64,000 nt of DNA. It comes from Bryobacterales bacterium (lineage in GTDB: Bacteria > Acidobacteriota > Terriglobia > Bryobacterales > Bryobacteraceae). Of the stretch, positions 1 to 8,952 are shown piece by piece. The number at the start of each line of letters is the position of its first letter. The stretch's first letter is position 1. The position numbers and the translations under genes are program-made. The notes under the pieces are model-generated. The model did no database searches and was not told where the DNA came from. It saw only the letters and a list, made by a program, of their open reading frames with translations. The stretch spans positions 62,001 through 126,000 of the forward strand of contig JADJWL010000011.1 in NCBI GenBank assembly GCA_016716385.1, written 5' to 3'.

Positions 1-2351
1 TAGTTGGCGCCGTCCGCGCCAATCGTGGGGATGGTACGCACCGCGTCGGTGACCTGCTGGAAGAGGAGGCTGCCCGATTTCGGCGGATTCAGGCTGAGGA
101 TCGTGAACGCATTCCAGTGCATCGGGTTGTTGAACCAACCGGCGCCGGTCCGGATGACCCATTTCTCCGACGGACGGTACGCGATCCCGATGCGTGGCAT
201 GAAGAAGCGAACGTCCTGCTCCCACAGCTTGATCGCGCCGCGCTCGTCAACGAACTCCGGTCCCATCGTCGGGATGGCTACCCCAGTCGCCGGATTGATG
301 AATTCCGAACCGCGGCCCTCGCCCGGAAAGTCCAGGGTGCGCCACAGACCTTTGGAGTCCCTGGGGTTCTGGATGTAGTCGAAGCGCAGACCGTAGTTCA
401 GCGTCACCTTGGGATGGATCTTGAAGTCGTCGTTGATATAGGCTCCCCACCGGGTTCCGACCGGGATGGTTAGTGGCAGGCCTTCCGCAGTTTCAGTCGT
501 GGAGGGCACTCCCAACATGAACGAGGCGAAGTTCAACCCCGCTTCGTTCCCGCTCCAGTTCACTCGCCCTGTCGGCAGGTTCGCCCCGAGTTCGTTCATC
601 CTGGTGCGGTTCATCTCAAAGCCGAACTTCAGGTTGTGCCGGCCTTTCACCCACGTGAGATGGTTGCCAACCTCGTACCGGTCCGGGTTGTTGAACGTCG
701 AACTATCGCCGATGTTGAAGAGCGTCAGGTTCGGGTACCCATGTTCGGTGGGCGTGAGCGGGCGGTTTCCGTCGTTGAACAGCCTGAACTGCCCGATTCC
801 CAGTGCGTCCATCGAGAAGCTCTCGTCGTTCGTGCGGGGAGAGAGAGAGTCCGTGTTGAAGAACTGGAATCCGAAGCGGAACTCGTTAATCATCGTCTGG
901 CTCACCATGTGAACCCATTGCGTCGCCAGGTTCTGCGTGCTCGTCGTCGTTTCCAAAGGGAAGTTCGGATTCACGCGCTCCGAGGTCAACGAACTGTCAT
1001 TCACGGCGAGCCTGGCAAAGACGCGGTCGCGCTCGCTAAAGTGATGGTCCACGCGCCCGAAAATTTGATCTACGTTGAGTGGGTTCGGCAGCGGGCGCCG
1101 GAAGTTGATGTCGAGCGGGTCCGGCGCCTGGAACTGCGGCAGCGGTACGACCGGCAGGATATTGTTCGTGATGCCCGGATGCAGACGGGTTTGTGGAATC
1201 ACGTTATTCGGGAAGGGGTCACCCGTGAACGGATCGAAGACGATGATCGGGGGGCGGAAGTTCCGGTTTGTGGCCGGGTTCACCGCGCCGGTCAGAACTT
1301 CTCCGAAGTCGCCGCGGCGCATCCGTTCGGTGGGATAAGCCGCTTCGCCGATGCCCGTCGTGACTTCACGGCGCGCCTCCCAGTTCGCCGACCAGAATGT
1401 CTTATTCTTGACGATCGGGCCGGTGGCGACGAAGCCGAACTGGTTGAGCCGGCGCGCATCCTTCCTGGCCCGGGGGCGCCCCGGCGGATTCTGGAAGTTG
1501 AGGAAGTAGTTCTCGGCGTCGAATTTGTCGTTACGCAGGAACTCGAACAGCGTGCCGTGCAGGTCGTTCGTGCCGCTCTTCATCGTCATGTTGACGACCG
1601 CGCCGCCGCCGAACCCATACTCCGCCGAGAAGCTGTTCGTCTGGATCTTGAACTCCTCCACCGCCTCGATCGATGGCACGAATGGCGTGATGGCGCGGCG
1701 TGGGTCGGCGGCGTTCGTGCCGTCGATGCTGACCGTCTGGTGCAGTTCACGCACGCCATTGGCGCTGACCGAGAATGAGCCGTTGGGAATGTAGCCGCCC
1801 TCGCCATTGTTCATGCCGGAGCGGTTGCCGAACTGTACCCCCGGAGTCAGTACCGCCAGTTGCACGATATTGCGGCCGTTCAGCGGCAGTTCAACGATGC
1901 GTTTGTTCTCCACGACCGATCCGACAGTCGCATTCTCCGTGTTCAGCAGAACCGCTGAGGCGGACACGTTCACCGTTTCGGTGACCGCACCGATCTCCAG
2001 CACGAAATTCTGCCGGACCTGAGCCGCCGTCTCCACGCGAAGACCGCTGACAACCTGCGCGCGGAAGCCCTGTGCTTCGCAGCGGACCTGGTAGTTGCCG
2101 ACTTCGACGAGTTGGAAACTGTAGAAGCCCGCGTCGTTCGACGTCAGGCTGCGCTCGATGCCCGTGCCCACATTGCGGATGACGACGCGCGCTCCCTGTA
2201 CGGCCGCGCCGCTCGAGTCGGTCACCAGTCCTTGAATCGTTTGTGTGACGGATTGCGCCGGCAGGGAACCGCCGGCGAGAAGGAACGTTGCCACAAGGGC
2301 GGCCGCGCTTCGCAGCCGTCCAGAGAGAGGGAAAAACCGGGGAAACCCCAT
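1..2351 (-). CDS. TonB-dependent receptor, Oar-like, 3' end outside window
   Basis: About 783 codons are visible; the C-terminal barrel continues past the left edge. After a signal peptide comes a carboxypeptidase-regulatory-like beta-sandwich (roughly residues 30-115, starting QTIQGLVTDSSGA), then a plug domain with the typical RIVELPLNGRN motif near residue 155, then barrel sequence. These proteins sit in the outer membrane and are thought to take up large or carbohydrate-type ligands with TonB energy; the substrate cannot be read from sequence. The ATG at 2349-2351 follows a GGAGGT Shine-Dalgarno, and a good sigma70-type promoter lies just upstream. It is transcribed away from the amidohydrolase behind it and appears monocistronic as far as visible. 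Confidence 0.9.
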   Translation of the reverse strand, partial: MGFPRFFPLSGRLRSAAALVATFLLAGGSLPAQSVTQTIQGLVTDSSGAAVQGARVVIRNVGTGIERSLTSNDAGFYSFQLVEVGNYQVRCEAQGFRAQVVSGLRVETAAQVRQNFVLEIGAVTETVNVSASAVLLNTENATVGSVVENKRIVELPLNGRNIVQLAVLTPGVQFGNRSGMNNGEGGYIPNGSFSVSANGVRELHQTVSIDGTNAADPRRAITPFVPSIEAVEEFKIQTNSFSAEYGFGGGAVVNMTMKSGTNDLHGTLFEFLRNDKFDAENYFLNFQNPPGRPRARKDARRLNQFGFVATGPIVKNKTFWSANWEARREVTTGIGEAAYPTERMRRGDFGEVLTGAVNPATNRNFRPPIIVFDPFTGDPFPNNVIPQTRLHPGITNNILPVVPLPQFQAPDPLDINFRRPLPNPLNVDQIFGRVDHHFSERDRVFARLAVNDSSLTSERVNPNFPLETTTSTQNLATQWVHMVSQTMINEFRFGFQFFNTDSLSPRTNDESFSMDALGIGQFRLFNDGNRPLTPTEHGYPNLTLFNIGDSSTFNNPDRYEVGNHLTWVKGRHNLKFGFEMNRTRMNELGANLPTGRVNWSGNEAGLNFASFMLGVPSTTETAEGLPLTIPVGTRWGAYINDDFKIHPKVTLNYGLRFDYIQNPRDSKGLWRTLDFPGEGRGSEFINPATGVAIPTMGPEFVDERGAIKLWEQDVRFFMPRIGIAYRPSEKWVIRTGAGWFNNPMHWNAFTILSLNPPKSGSLLFQQVTDAVRTIPTIGADGAN

Positions 2352-2372
2352 CGCCACCTCCAGTGGTGATGG

Positions 2373-2400
2373 ATATTATCACATCCAGCCCGCGAGTCAA
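2373..2400 (-). promoter_or_regulatory. Predicted sigma70 promoter of the TonB receptor
   Basis: On the minus strand TTGACT (2395-2400) is separated by 16 bases from TAATAT (2373-2378). The predicted transcription start would be about 20 bases upstream of the receptor ATG, with GGAGGT in between. Box quality and position are good, but this is sequence inspection only. Confidence 0.55.
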
Positions 2401-2429
2401 GAAGCTTAATCCAATTTAATACTGCGACT

Positions 2430-3551
2430 TTACCGGAAATTTGTATACGGTCCCGTGTGCTGCCAGTCCGCCGACACCAGTCCGTCGGGATCCCACACCG
2501 CCTTGCCGGCACGGATTGTGAGGGCGCAGCGCAACGACCTGGAGCCTGTCAGGCGCGCGTGGCCCATGTCGAGGAAGCCGCACGGACCCGGCTCCAGCGC
2601 GAGCAACGCGACGTCAGCCTGACCACCCTCGCGCAGGGTTCCCAATTCGGGCTGGCCGAGGGCTGCTGCCGCGCTCGCCGTCACGCGAGCCAGGACATCC
2701 GGCAGCGTCATGCCGAGATTGATCAGCTTGGACAGGGTGGTCATCATGTCGGCACGCGGCAGTTGCACGGACTCGATGGTCAGGTTTGTGGAGATCGTAT
2801 CGGGGAGGAATCCCTGTTCGATCGCGGGGCCTGCAATGCGAAACCACAGGTCTCCGGTGTCAAAGCGGACGCCACGCTTGCGGGCGGCAGCCATCTCCGG
2901 GCGGAGCTTGCGCTTCGCATCCACGACGGCGGCTTCCCGGGCGAAGGCCTGTGTCTGAATCTCTCCCGCCTGTAGCGCGGCCGCGCCAGGACTCGCGGTG
3001 AGGAGGGGCTTACCCGCCGCTGCCGCGACCTGCCGGGCCTTTGCCAGGTCGGCGGCGCGCGGCGCCCAGACCCCGGCGACGGCGGCTGTGTGTTCTCTAG
3101 CGGCGCGGACGGATGCGCCGGCATCCGCGTCCTCGCTCACATGCAACCAGCAGAGGACGCGGGTGTGCGCCTCGGACATGCGTTCGTGGGCCGCGGCAAA
3201 CCCTTCGGCCGTGGCGCTCCCGGCATCGATCACCGTCGTGACTCCGTTTCGCAGCGCATGGTGGTCGGCGTGGACGCCTCCCGGGCGCCCAGGATCGCAC
3301 CGCGCACGCAGGTCGATCAGTCCCGGCGTCACCGTGTACTCTTCGGCATCGATCACCAGTCGCGCCCGGGACGCCGGCAGCGAGGGGGCGATCTTCGCAA
3401 TCCGGTCTCCGACGATTCCGATGTCCAAACGCCCCTTCCCGCTGGCCCCGGGATCGAAGACTTCACCGCGCCTGATCAGGAGATCGAAGATCGGCTCCTG
3501 CGCCCTCAGGGGTGCGGCGCCCAGCAGAAGCAATGCATCGCGGCGTCTCAT
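2430..3551 (-). CDS. Amidohydrolase-like protein lacking metal ligands (probable pseudoenzyme)
   Basis: A 373-residue protein with a short signal-like start (RRRDALLLLGAAPLRAQ), clearly paralogous to the protein encoded immediately upstream. The composite beta-sandwich ends are intact, including the C-terminal TIRAGKAVWDPDG strand. Every metal-binding motif of the neighbour is changed: its DLHAH reads DLRAR, its GHGAGS region reads TGDLWF, its STDLH reads STNLT, and the HTHF segment is missing with about 35 residues. It should not bind the binuclear metal centre, yet the frame is open and GC-typical with no stop, so it looks retained. Its ATG overlaps the preceding stop codon by 4 bases (ATGA), implying translational coupling. 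A structural or regulatory role beside the active paralogue is inference. Confidence 0.8.
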   Translation of the reverse strand: MRRRDALLLLGAAPLRAQEPIFDLLIRRGEVFDPGASGKGRLDIGIVGDRIAKIAPSLPASRARLVIDAEEYTVTPGLIDLRARCDPGRPGGVHADHHALRNGVTTVIDAGSATAEGFAAAHERMSEAHTRVLCWLHVSEDADAGASVRAAREHTAAVAGVWAPRAADLAKARQVAAAAGKPLLTASPGAAALQAGEIQTQAFAREAAVVDAKRKLRPEMAAARKRGVRFDTGDLWFRIAGPAIEQGFLPDTISTNLTIESVQLPRADMMTTLSKLINLGMTLPDVLARVTASAAAALGQPELGTLREGGQADVALLALEPGPCGFLDMGHARLTGSRSLRCALTIRAGKAVWDPDGLVSADWQHTGPYTNFR

Positions 3552-4774
3552 TGCAGCACCTCGTAGTCTCCCGCCTTGCGCCAGTCTGGAAAGGCGATGC
3601 CGTCGCGGTCCCAAACGATGCGTCCGTCGCGCACCGTGAGAACGTTCACCAGCCGCTGGCGGCCCATCCGCTTCTTGTTGAGGGCATCGCGAAACGCAAA
3701 GACGCCAGTCTCGAGACGCAGCACCGCGATGTCCGCGCCCCTGCCCTCGCCCAATGTGCCAAGCTCCGGATACTTGCTGATCGCTTTGGCCGGATTGGCC
3801 GTCGAGCGCAGGACCGCATCCTGCAGCGTCATGCCGAGCAGCATCATCTTCGAGATGCAATTGGGCATGTCGGACCGGGTGCCCATGATGCTCTGCTTGT
3901 GCAGGTCGGTGCTGATGGTGTCCGGCGGGAAGCCCTGCTCCATTGCCTTGGACGCAACCGGCCAGAGAAAGCTGCCCGCGCCATGGCCCATGTCGAACAG
4001 CACACCGCGCTGGCGGGCTTCGAACATCCAGGGCTGGACTTTACTGGTGAAACGGTCAATCACTTCCACCTGCCGGTCGTTGTAGAAGTGCGTGTGCATG
4101 TCACCCGGCCGCAGGATCTCCAGCAGTTTTTCCCGGGTGTGCCTCTGCGTTCGCGTCTGGATGTGGTTGTCCAGAATCACCGGCGTGTTCGACAGGCGCC
4201 CGGCCTCGACGGCGCGCCGGACAGACTCCCAGCCGGGCGGTCCGAAGTGCGCGTTCTTGATGCCGACGATCAGACCGGGATACTGCCTGATCTTTTTAGC
4301 CGTCGCCACCGGATCCATATCCTCGACGTTGTCTTCGCTTCCGACCATTCCGGCGCCAACGATGTTCAGGAAGACGAGAATGCGCGTTGCGGACCGGTCG
4401 ATCACGACCTGCTTGAAGTCCTCGAACGTCCGCCATCCGGCGCCGCCGCAGTCCACCGCGGTCGTCACGCCCGTGGGCAAGGCGGTGTCGTCCTGCGACA
4501 GGGCTCCTTTGGTGCCATAGGCGTGCGCATGGAGATCGATCATGCCCGGAATGACGTAGAGCCCCGCGGCATTGACGACTCGCTTTGCACTCGAAACCGG
4601 GATCGAATCGGCGACCCGCGCAATGCGGGCGCCGGTAACGGCAACATCGGAAACGCGACCGATTCCGTTCGCCGGATCGATGACATGCCCGCCCCGCAAT
4701 AGGAGATCGAATTCGGCTGGGGGTTGGGCGGAGGCGAGCGCGGAAGCCAGGAGCAACAGGGCCGGCGGTCGCAT
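3548..4774 (-). CDS. Secreted amidohydrolase/deacetylase-family metallohydrolase
   Basis: A 408-residue amidohydrolase-superfamily TIM-barrel enzyme with an N-terminal signal peptide ending near ASAQ. The conserved ligand motifs are all visible: DLHAHAYG, GDMHTHFYN, DMGHGAGSF and STDLHKQS, with a TANPAKA motif near the C-terminus. Relatives are annotated as dihydroorotase- or deacetylase-like hydrolases of cyclic amides or N-acyl amino acids; the substrate is unknown. I place the start at the ATG at 4772-4774 because GGAGGTG lies 6 bases upstream; a GTG three codons earlier would sit inside that Shine-Dalgarno. It is the first gene of a two-gene unit with the degenerate paralogue, and a third paralogue lies at 33.0-34.2 kb. 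Confidence 0.85.
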   Translation of the reverse strand: MRPPALLLLASALASAQPPAEFDLLLRGGHVIDPANGIGRVSDVAVTGARIARVADSIPVSSAKRVVNAAGLYVIPGMIDLHAHAYGTKGALSQDDTALPTGVTTAVDCGGAGWRTFEDFKQVVIDRSATRILVFLNIVGAGMVGSEDNVEDMDPVATAKKIRQYPGLIVGIKNAHFGPPGWESVRRAVEAGRLSNTPVILDNHIQTRTQRHTREKLLEILRPGDMHTHFYNDRQVEVIDRFTSKVQPWMFEARQRGVLFDMGHGAGSFLWPVASKAMEQGFPPDTISTDLHKQSIMGTRSDMPNCISKMMLLGMTLQDAVLRSTANPAKAISKYPELGTLGEGRGADIAVLRLETGVFAFRDALNKKRMGRQRLVNVLTVRDGRIVWDRDGIAFPDWRKAGDYEVLQ

Positions 4775-4816
4775 GGATAACACCTCCGGCTCAAGATCCT
4801 ATCACAGGAATAGCGA

Positions 4817-5191
4817 TCAGGCCTGGCGTGTTTTCCGTGTATCGAGCCAGACAGAGGTTCCCGTAAACGCGATGCCGATGCCGACCACCACCAGCACAAT
4901 CGCGAAGAACGGGTCCGACGTGCGCACGTAGAGCCAGAGGACGAACAGCCAGAGAATGCCGCGGACCGCGACTGTTGCAGGGTAGAGCGGCGCGGTTCGG
5001 TGCCTGATGACCTGCAGGATCACCAGGCCGAGAGCCAGCATCAGGACGCCGGCGAACCTCGGGAAGACGTCGCCGTAGTCGCCGCTGGCAAACATCAGCT
5101 TCAATGTGAGCGCCGGCGCGAACATCAGAGCCAGGCCGGTCGCCGTGAGATAGCCGAATAAGTAATAGAGACTGGCCCGGGAGCGGTGCAT
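4817..5191 (-). CDS. Small integral membrane protein, unknown function
   Basis: A 124-residue protein with four hydrophobic stretches (about residues 8-30, 44-62, 73-90 and 94-115) joined by short loops. No catalytic motif is recognisable. It sits alone on the minus strand between the amidohydrolase pair and the POTRA/HEAT protein. I do not recognise the family; DoxX-like or YidD-like proteins would be comparable in size, but the motifs do not match. Confidence 0.6.
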   Translation of the reverse strand: MHRSRASLYYLFGYLTATGLALMFAPALTLKLMFASGDYGDVFPRFAGVLMLALGLVILQVIRHRTAPLYPATVAVRGILWLFVLWLYVRTSDPFFAIVLVVVGIGIAFTGTSVWLDTRKTRQA

Positions 5192-5215
5192 GAGGAGAAT
5201 CTTAACCGATTCCTG

Positions 5216-6274
5216 TCACCGGGTCTTCTTCTGTTCCAGGCTTTTCACCCACTCCGCGACGATTTCCCTGCGTTCGCCCTGTGTCCAGGCCGCCTCGATC
5301 GCTTCCGCGTCCTGGCCCGCGGCGCGTCCCAGCAAAGTGAAAGGACCCACGGCGTGGGGCAGGCTGTTCCACAGCGCCATCTCCCGCAACGGAGCCAGTC
5401 CCCGCTCGCGCAGGAGGCTCAGCGGCTTTTCCTGATTTTCGTCCGTCAACACGAGGAGCGATTCGACAGCGCGCATGCGGTCGCGCAACTCGACCGAATG
5501 CAACATCTCGACGAACCAGGTCGGCTCGACGCGGATGCGCTGCTCGGGCTCAGCCGCATCGAGCACCGCCAGCGCCGTCAGGGCGCGCATGGCGTTGCCC
5601 CGCACGTCGGGGTCCGGATCCTGCATGGCGCGCTGCAGGTCGTTCACGACGCCCCGTTTCTCCTTGACGTAACCCAGGACGTACGCCGCGATGGCGCGGT
5701 GCTCTTCATCCGCCGATTGTTCAAGGACCTTCCGCAGGTGGTTCGTCTGGGCGTGGGCCAGGATCTGGAACTTCTGCTGGTGGCGGCGGGCTTCCGGGTC
5801 CTCGCTGAATGAATGCCCGCGGCGCAGGTCTTCGGCCGCAAACCCCTGCCGGGCGGCGCGCGCCAGAGCGCTGCTGAACTGGCGGTACGTCCCGACGACG
5901 TCGTCGTCGAGCAGGATCTCGCCGTCAGGCAGCGACCGCAGCGCAAAATAGGGGGCGCCCCGCTCCTCGACGCCGACGAACAGGGCCACGCCGCCCTCGT
6001 CGCTGCAGCAGGCGGCCTCGACGCGCGCCTGCACGATCTGCGGCAGTTCCTCGATGCGTTCTTCCAGGTCTCCCTTGGAAGCGGGCAGTGGAAGACCGAC
6101 ACGGAGACCGGCCTTCGCCAGGACCCGCTCCGCACTCACCCGGTGCAGTCCGTACACATCGATGGAGACAACGGGAGGAGCCGAGTCGAACAGCTTGGTC
6201 GGCTGGGCCGCCAGCGGCAGGACCAGCAGCCCGAGGAGAATGCGGTGCACAGGAGTGAGACGCGGCGCGGCCAC
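5216..6274 (-). CDS. Exported POTRA-like plus HEAT-repeat protein
   Basis: A 352-residue protein. After a signal peptide (about residues 10-24, ending LAAQP), residues 33-100 read like a POTRA/FtsQ-type domain: a VVSIDVYGLHRVSAERVLA strand-helix, a Gly-Leu-Pro turn, a helix and the pairing strand ending VGVEERG. The rest is helical, with at least two HEAT-like repeats around residues 190-240 (HRAIAAYVLGYV, DPDPDVRGNAMRAL). POTRA domains mediate protein contacts in BamA, FtsQ and ShlB; HEAT repeats form scaffolds. The start is a GTG at 6272-6274 with no clear Shine-Dalgarno, 6 bases after the DUF4870 gene, so the two are probably co-transcribed. Function unknown; a periplasmic scaffold is inference. 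Confidence 0.65.
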   Translation of the reverse strand: MAAPRLTPVHRILLGLLVLPLAAQPTKLFDSAPPVVSIDVYGLHRVSAERVLAKAGLRVGLPLPASKGDLEERIEELPQIVQARVEAACCSDEGGVALFVGVEERGAPYFALRSLPDGEILLDDDVVGTYRQFSSALARAARQGFAAEDLRRGHSFSEDPEARRHQQKFQILAHAQTNHLRKVLEQSADEEHRAIAAYVLGYVKEKRGVVNDLQRAMQDPDPDVRGNAMRALTALAVLDAAEPEQRIRVEPTWFVEMLHSVELRDRMRAVESLLVLTDENQEKPLSLLRERGLAPLREMALWNSLPHAVGPFTLLGRAAGQDAEAIEAAWTQGERREIVAEWVKSLEQKKTR

Positions 6275-6280
6275 GGAGGG

Positions 6281-6739
6281 CTACGCCTGTTTCTGCGCCA
6301 TCTCTCCGATCACGGGAATCATGAACCGCTCGTTCTGGTAGGCCTTCCAGATCAGGAAGACCCAGAGCACGAGAGACCCCAGGCTGATCAGCGGCGCGAC
6401 AAACCAGATGAAACCGCCCGTCACGACCGCCAGCGCCGGCAGCACGCCCCAGAACACGATGAGCAGCCCGACGCTCAGGAAGATCGACTGAAACGCGTGA
6501 AAACGAATGGTCTTGTTCCGGTTGTAGGGTTCGAGGACCAGGAACAGGATCCCCGTCAGCAATCCCAAAACGTAACAGAGCGCGGATGCGACGTTGTCGG
6601 TCATTCCCGCCGCTGTCGCGCCATGAGGGGCGCCAGGAGACGCCGCCGGCACGGGTGCGTCGGAGCTTCCCACGGAAGCGCCGCACGACCCGCAGAAGCG
6701 GCCTTCCACCTGGGCGCCGCAGCTTTGACAGAAAGGCAT
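6281..6739 (-). CDS. Zinc-ribbon DUF4870-type membrane protein
   Basis: 152 residues. The N-terminus is a double CxxC zinc ribbon (MPFCQSCG, then RFCGSCG), followed by a Pro/Ala linker and a DUF4870-like membrane domain with three hydrophobic segments (about residues 52-70, 85-105 and 107-135), including the family-typical NKTIRFHAFQS stretch. The role of the family is unknown. The start is supported by GGAGGAAA upstream of the ATG at 6737-6739; a longer open frame upstream is antisense to the EF-G gene. It is divergent from that gene and only 6 bases before the POTRA/HEAT gene. Confidence 0.8.
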   Translation of the reverse strand: MPFCQSCGAQVEGRFCGSCGASVGSSDAPVPAASPGAPHGATAAGMTDNVASALCYVLGLLTGILFLVLEPYNRNKTIRFHAFQSIFLSVGLLIVFWGVLPALAVVTGGFIWFVAPLISLGSLVLWVFLIWKAYQNERFMIPVIGEMAQKQA

Positions 6740-6844
6740 CGATCGTTTCCTCCGTCCTTTCCGCACTCTACTAGGCCGCCCGGAGATTTGCAAATTCCGC
6801 TGTGATACTATCCCAGTTTCAGTACTGTTACGTCGAGGGAACCC

Positions 6845-8941
6845 ATGAAGGTCTATCACGGCAAGGAGATCCGGAACGTTGCGCTGGTAGGACACGGGCA
6901 CTGCGGCAAAACGACGCTCGCCGCGGGTTGCCTGTTCGCGGTGGGGGCCACGAATCGCCTCACCCGGGCCGACGAAGGCAATACGCTCACGGACTTCGAC
7001 GAAGAGGAAGTGCTCCGGAAGCTCACAATTTCCTCCGCACTTGCCTTCGTCGAATGGAAGAAGCAGAAGATCAACCTCATCGACACGCCCGGCTACAACA
7101 TCTTCCTGCACGACACCAAAGGCGCGCTTGCCGCCGCCGACTCCGCGGTGGTGCTGGTGGATGGCGTCTCCGGAGTCGAGGTGCAGACGGAGAAGGTTTG
7201 GGGCTATGCCGATGAGTTCGCGCTGCCCCGGGCCATCGTGATCAACAAGCTGGACCGCGAGCGGGCCAGCTTCAGCCGGACGCTGGAGTCGGTCCACGAG
7301 AAGTTCGGGCGCGCCGCCGTTCCCATCCATCTCCCCATCGGAGAAGAGCGGGACTTCCAGGGCATCATCGACCTGATCGCGATGAAAGCGTACACCTACA
7401 CCCCGGATGGCGACGGGAAAGGCAAAGAGACGGCGATTCCAGCCAATCTCGCCGACGCCGCGACCGAGGCTCACGAGACACTCGTCGAGATGGTGGCCGA
7501 AGGCAACGATGCGCTGATGGAGGAGTTCTTCGACAAGGGAACCCTCCCTGTCGATCACATCGTCGAAGGTCTGCGCGCCGCGGTGCTCGAACGCCGGCTG
7601 TGCCCGGTTCTGTGCGCTTCGGCGTTCCACAACGTGGGCACGGATCTCGTCCTGGATGCGGTCCTGGACTTCCTCCCTTCAGCGGTGGACCGTGGTCCCG
7701 TGAGCGCGCTTGTTGACGAGGCCGAAGCGAAACGCCCGGTCGCGGACGGTGAGCCGCTGGCCGTCTACGTCTTCAAGACCGTCGCCGATCCCTTTGCGGG
7801 CAGGCTGTCGTACTTTAAGGTGATGTCCGGCATCCTCAGGAACGACGCCAATCTGTACAACGCAGCCCGGTCGAGCGCCGAGCGCCTGTCGCACATCGGC
7901 TGCCTGCTGGGCAAGACCATTACACCGGTGACGGAGCTCCATGCGGGCGACATCGGCGCAGTGGCGAAGTTGAAGGATACGGTCACCGGCGACACCCTCT
8001 GCGAGAAGGGCGTCAACATTGCGTATCCGCCCGTGCGCCTGCCCGAGCCGTCCATCGCGTTCGCCATCGAAGCCAAGACCCGGCAGGACGAGGACCGCAT
8101 GGGCAACGCGGTGCAGAAGGTGTTGGAAGAGGACCAGTCGCTGCGCTTCTATCGGGATGAACAGACCAAGCAGTTTCTGCTTGCGGGAACCGGCCAGCAG
8201 CACGTCGAGGTGGTCGTCAGCCGTCTGAAACGGCGCTACGGCGTCGAGGTGGAACTGCACGCGCCGAAGATTGCTTACCGGGAAACGATCCGCGGGCGCG
8301 CCGACGTCCAGGGCCGGCACAAGAAACAGACCGGCGGGCACGGGCAGTTCGGCGACTGCAAGATCCGCATGGAGCCGCTCGATCGCGGCGAAGGCTTCCA
8401 CTTCGAAAGCGCCATCTTTGGCGGCTCGATTCCCAAGCAGTACATCCCTGCCGTGGAGAAGGGCATCGTCGAGACCGCGCAACAGGGCTATCTCGCGGGT
8501 TTCCCCGTGGTGGACTTCAAGGTTGTGGTCTATGACGGTTCGTACCACGATGTCGATTCTTCGGAGCTGGCATTCAAACTGGCCGCCCGCAAGGCGTTCC
8601 GGAACGCCATGGCGCAAGCGAAGCCGGCTTTACTCGAACCGGTGATGGGCGTCGAGATCCACGCGCCGGTCGAGTACGCCGGCGACCTGATGGGCGATCT
8701 CAACGGCAGGCGCGGCCGGATCAGCGGCATGGAGACACGGGGCGCCACGCAGATCCTCAAGGCGCAGGTACCTCTGGCTGAGATGCTCAACTACCAGAAC
8801 GACCTCACGTCGATGACCCAGGGCCGGGCGTCGTTCACGATGGAGTTCGACCACTACGACTTCGTCCCGCAGTTGCAGGCCGACAAGATCATCGCCCAGG
8901 CGAAGGCGGAGCGCGGCGAGCAGGCCGAGGAGGACGAATAG
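6845..8941 (+). CDS. fusA2: Elongation factor G-like GTPase (EF-G2 type)
   Basis: A 698-residue translational GTPase, full EF-G length. G1 GHGHCGKTT (residues 16-24), G3 DTPGY (80-84) and G4 NKLD (134-137) are present, followed by domains II-V, including the GRADVQGRHKKQTGGHGQFGD segment of domain IV and a GRGRISGME-like C-terminal loop. Two features mark it as the EF-G2-type paralogue rather than the main translocase: a Cys in the P-loop, and a switch I reading LRKLTISS where canonical EF-G has RGITI. No str-operon genes (rpsL, rpsG, tuf) adjoin it. The role of EF-G2 proteins is unsettled. ATG at 6845, preceded by GAGGGAA. Confidence 0.88.
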   Translation: MKVYHGKEIRNVALVGHGHCGKTTLAAGCLFAVGATNRLTRADEGNTLTDFDEEEVLRKLTISSALAFVEWKKQKINLIDTPGYNIFLHDTKGALAAADSAVVLVDGVSGVEVQTEKVWGYADEFALPRAIVINKLDRERASFSRTLESVHEKFGRAAVPIHLPIGEERDFQGIIDLIAMKAYTYTPDGDGKGKETAIPANLADAATEAHETLVEMVAEGNDALMEEFFDKGTLPVDHIVEGLRAAVLERRLCPVLCASAFHNVGTDLVLDAVLDFLPSAVDRGPVSALVDEAEAKRPVADGEPLAVYVFKTVADPFAGRLSYFKVMSGILRNDANLYNAARSSAERLSHIGCLLGKTITPVTELHAGDIGAVAKLKDTVTGDTLCEKGVNIAYPPVRLPEPSIAFAIEAKTRQDEDRMGNAVQKVLEEDQSLRFYRDEQTKQFLLAGTGQQHVEVVVSRLKRRYGVEVELHAPKIAYRETIRGRADVQGRHKKQTGGHGQFGDCKIRMEPLDRGEGFHFESAIFGGSIPKQYIPAVEKGIVETAQQGYLAGFPVVDFKVVVYDGSYHDVDSSELAFKLAARKAFRNAMAQAKPALLEPVMGVEIHAPVEYAGDLMGDLNGRRGRISGMETRGATQILKAQVPLAEMLNYQNDLTSMTQGRASFTMEFDHYDFVPQLQADKIIAQAKAERGEQAEEDE

Positions 8942-8952
8942 AACGGCGCGTC

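Noticed and set aside
636..1778. Long open frame (380 codons) on the plus strand within the TonB receptor gene
   Set aside because: High GC leaves antisense frames open. Its residues are Arg/Val/Ala-rich without domain signatures, whereas the minus-strand frame encodes a clear receptor.
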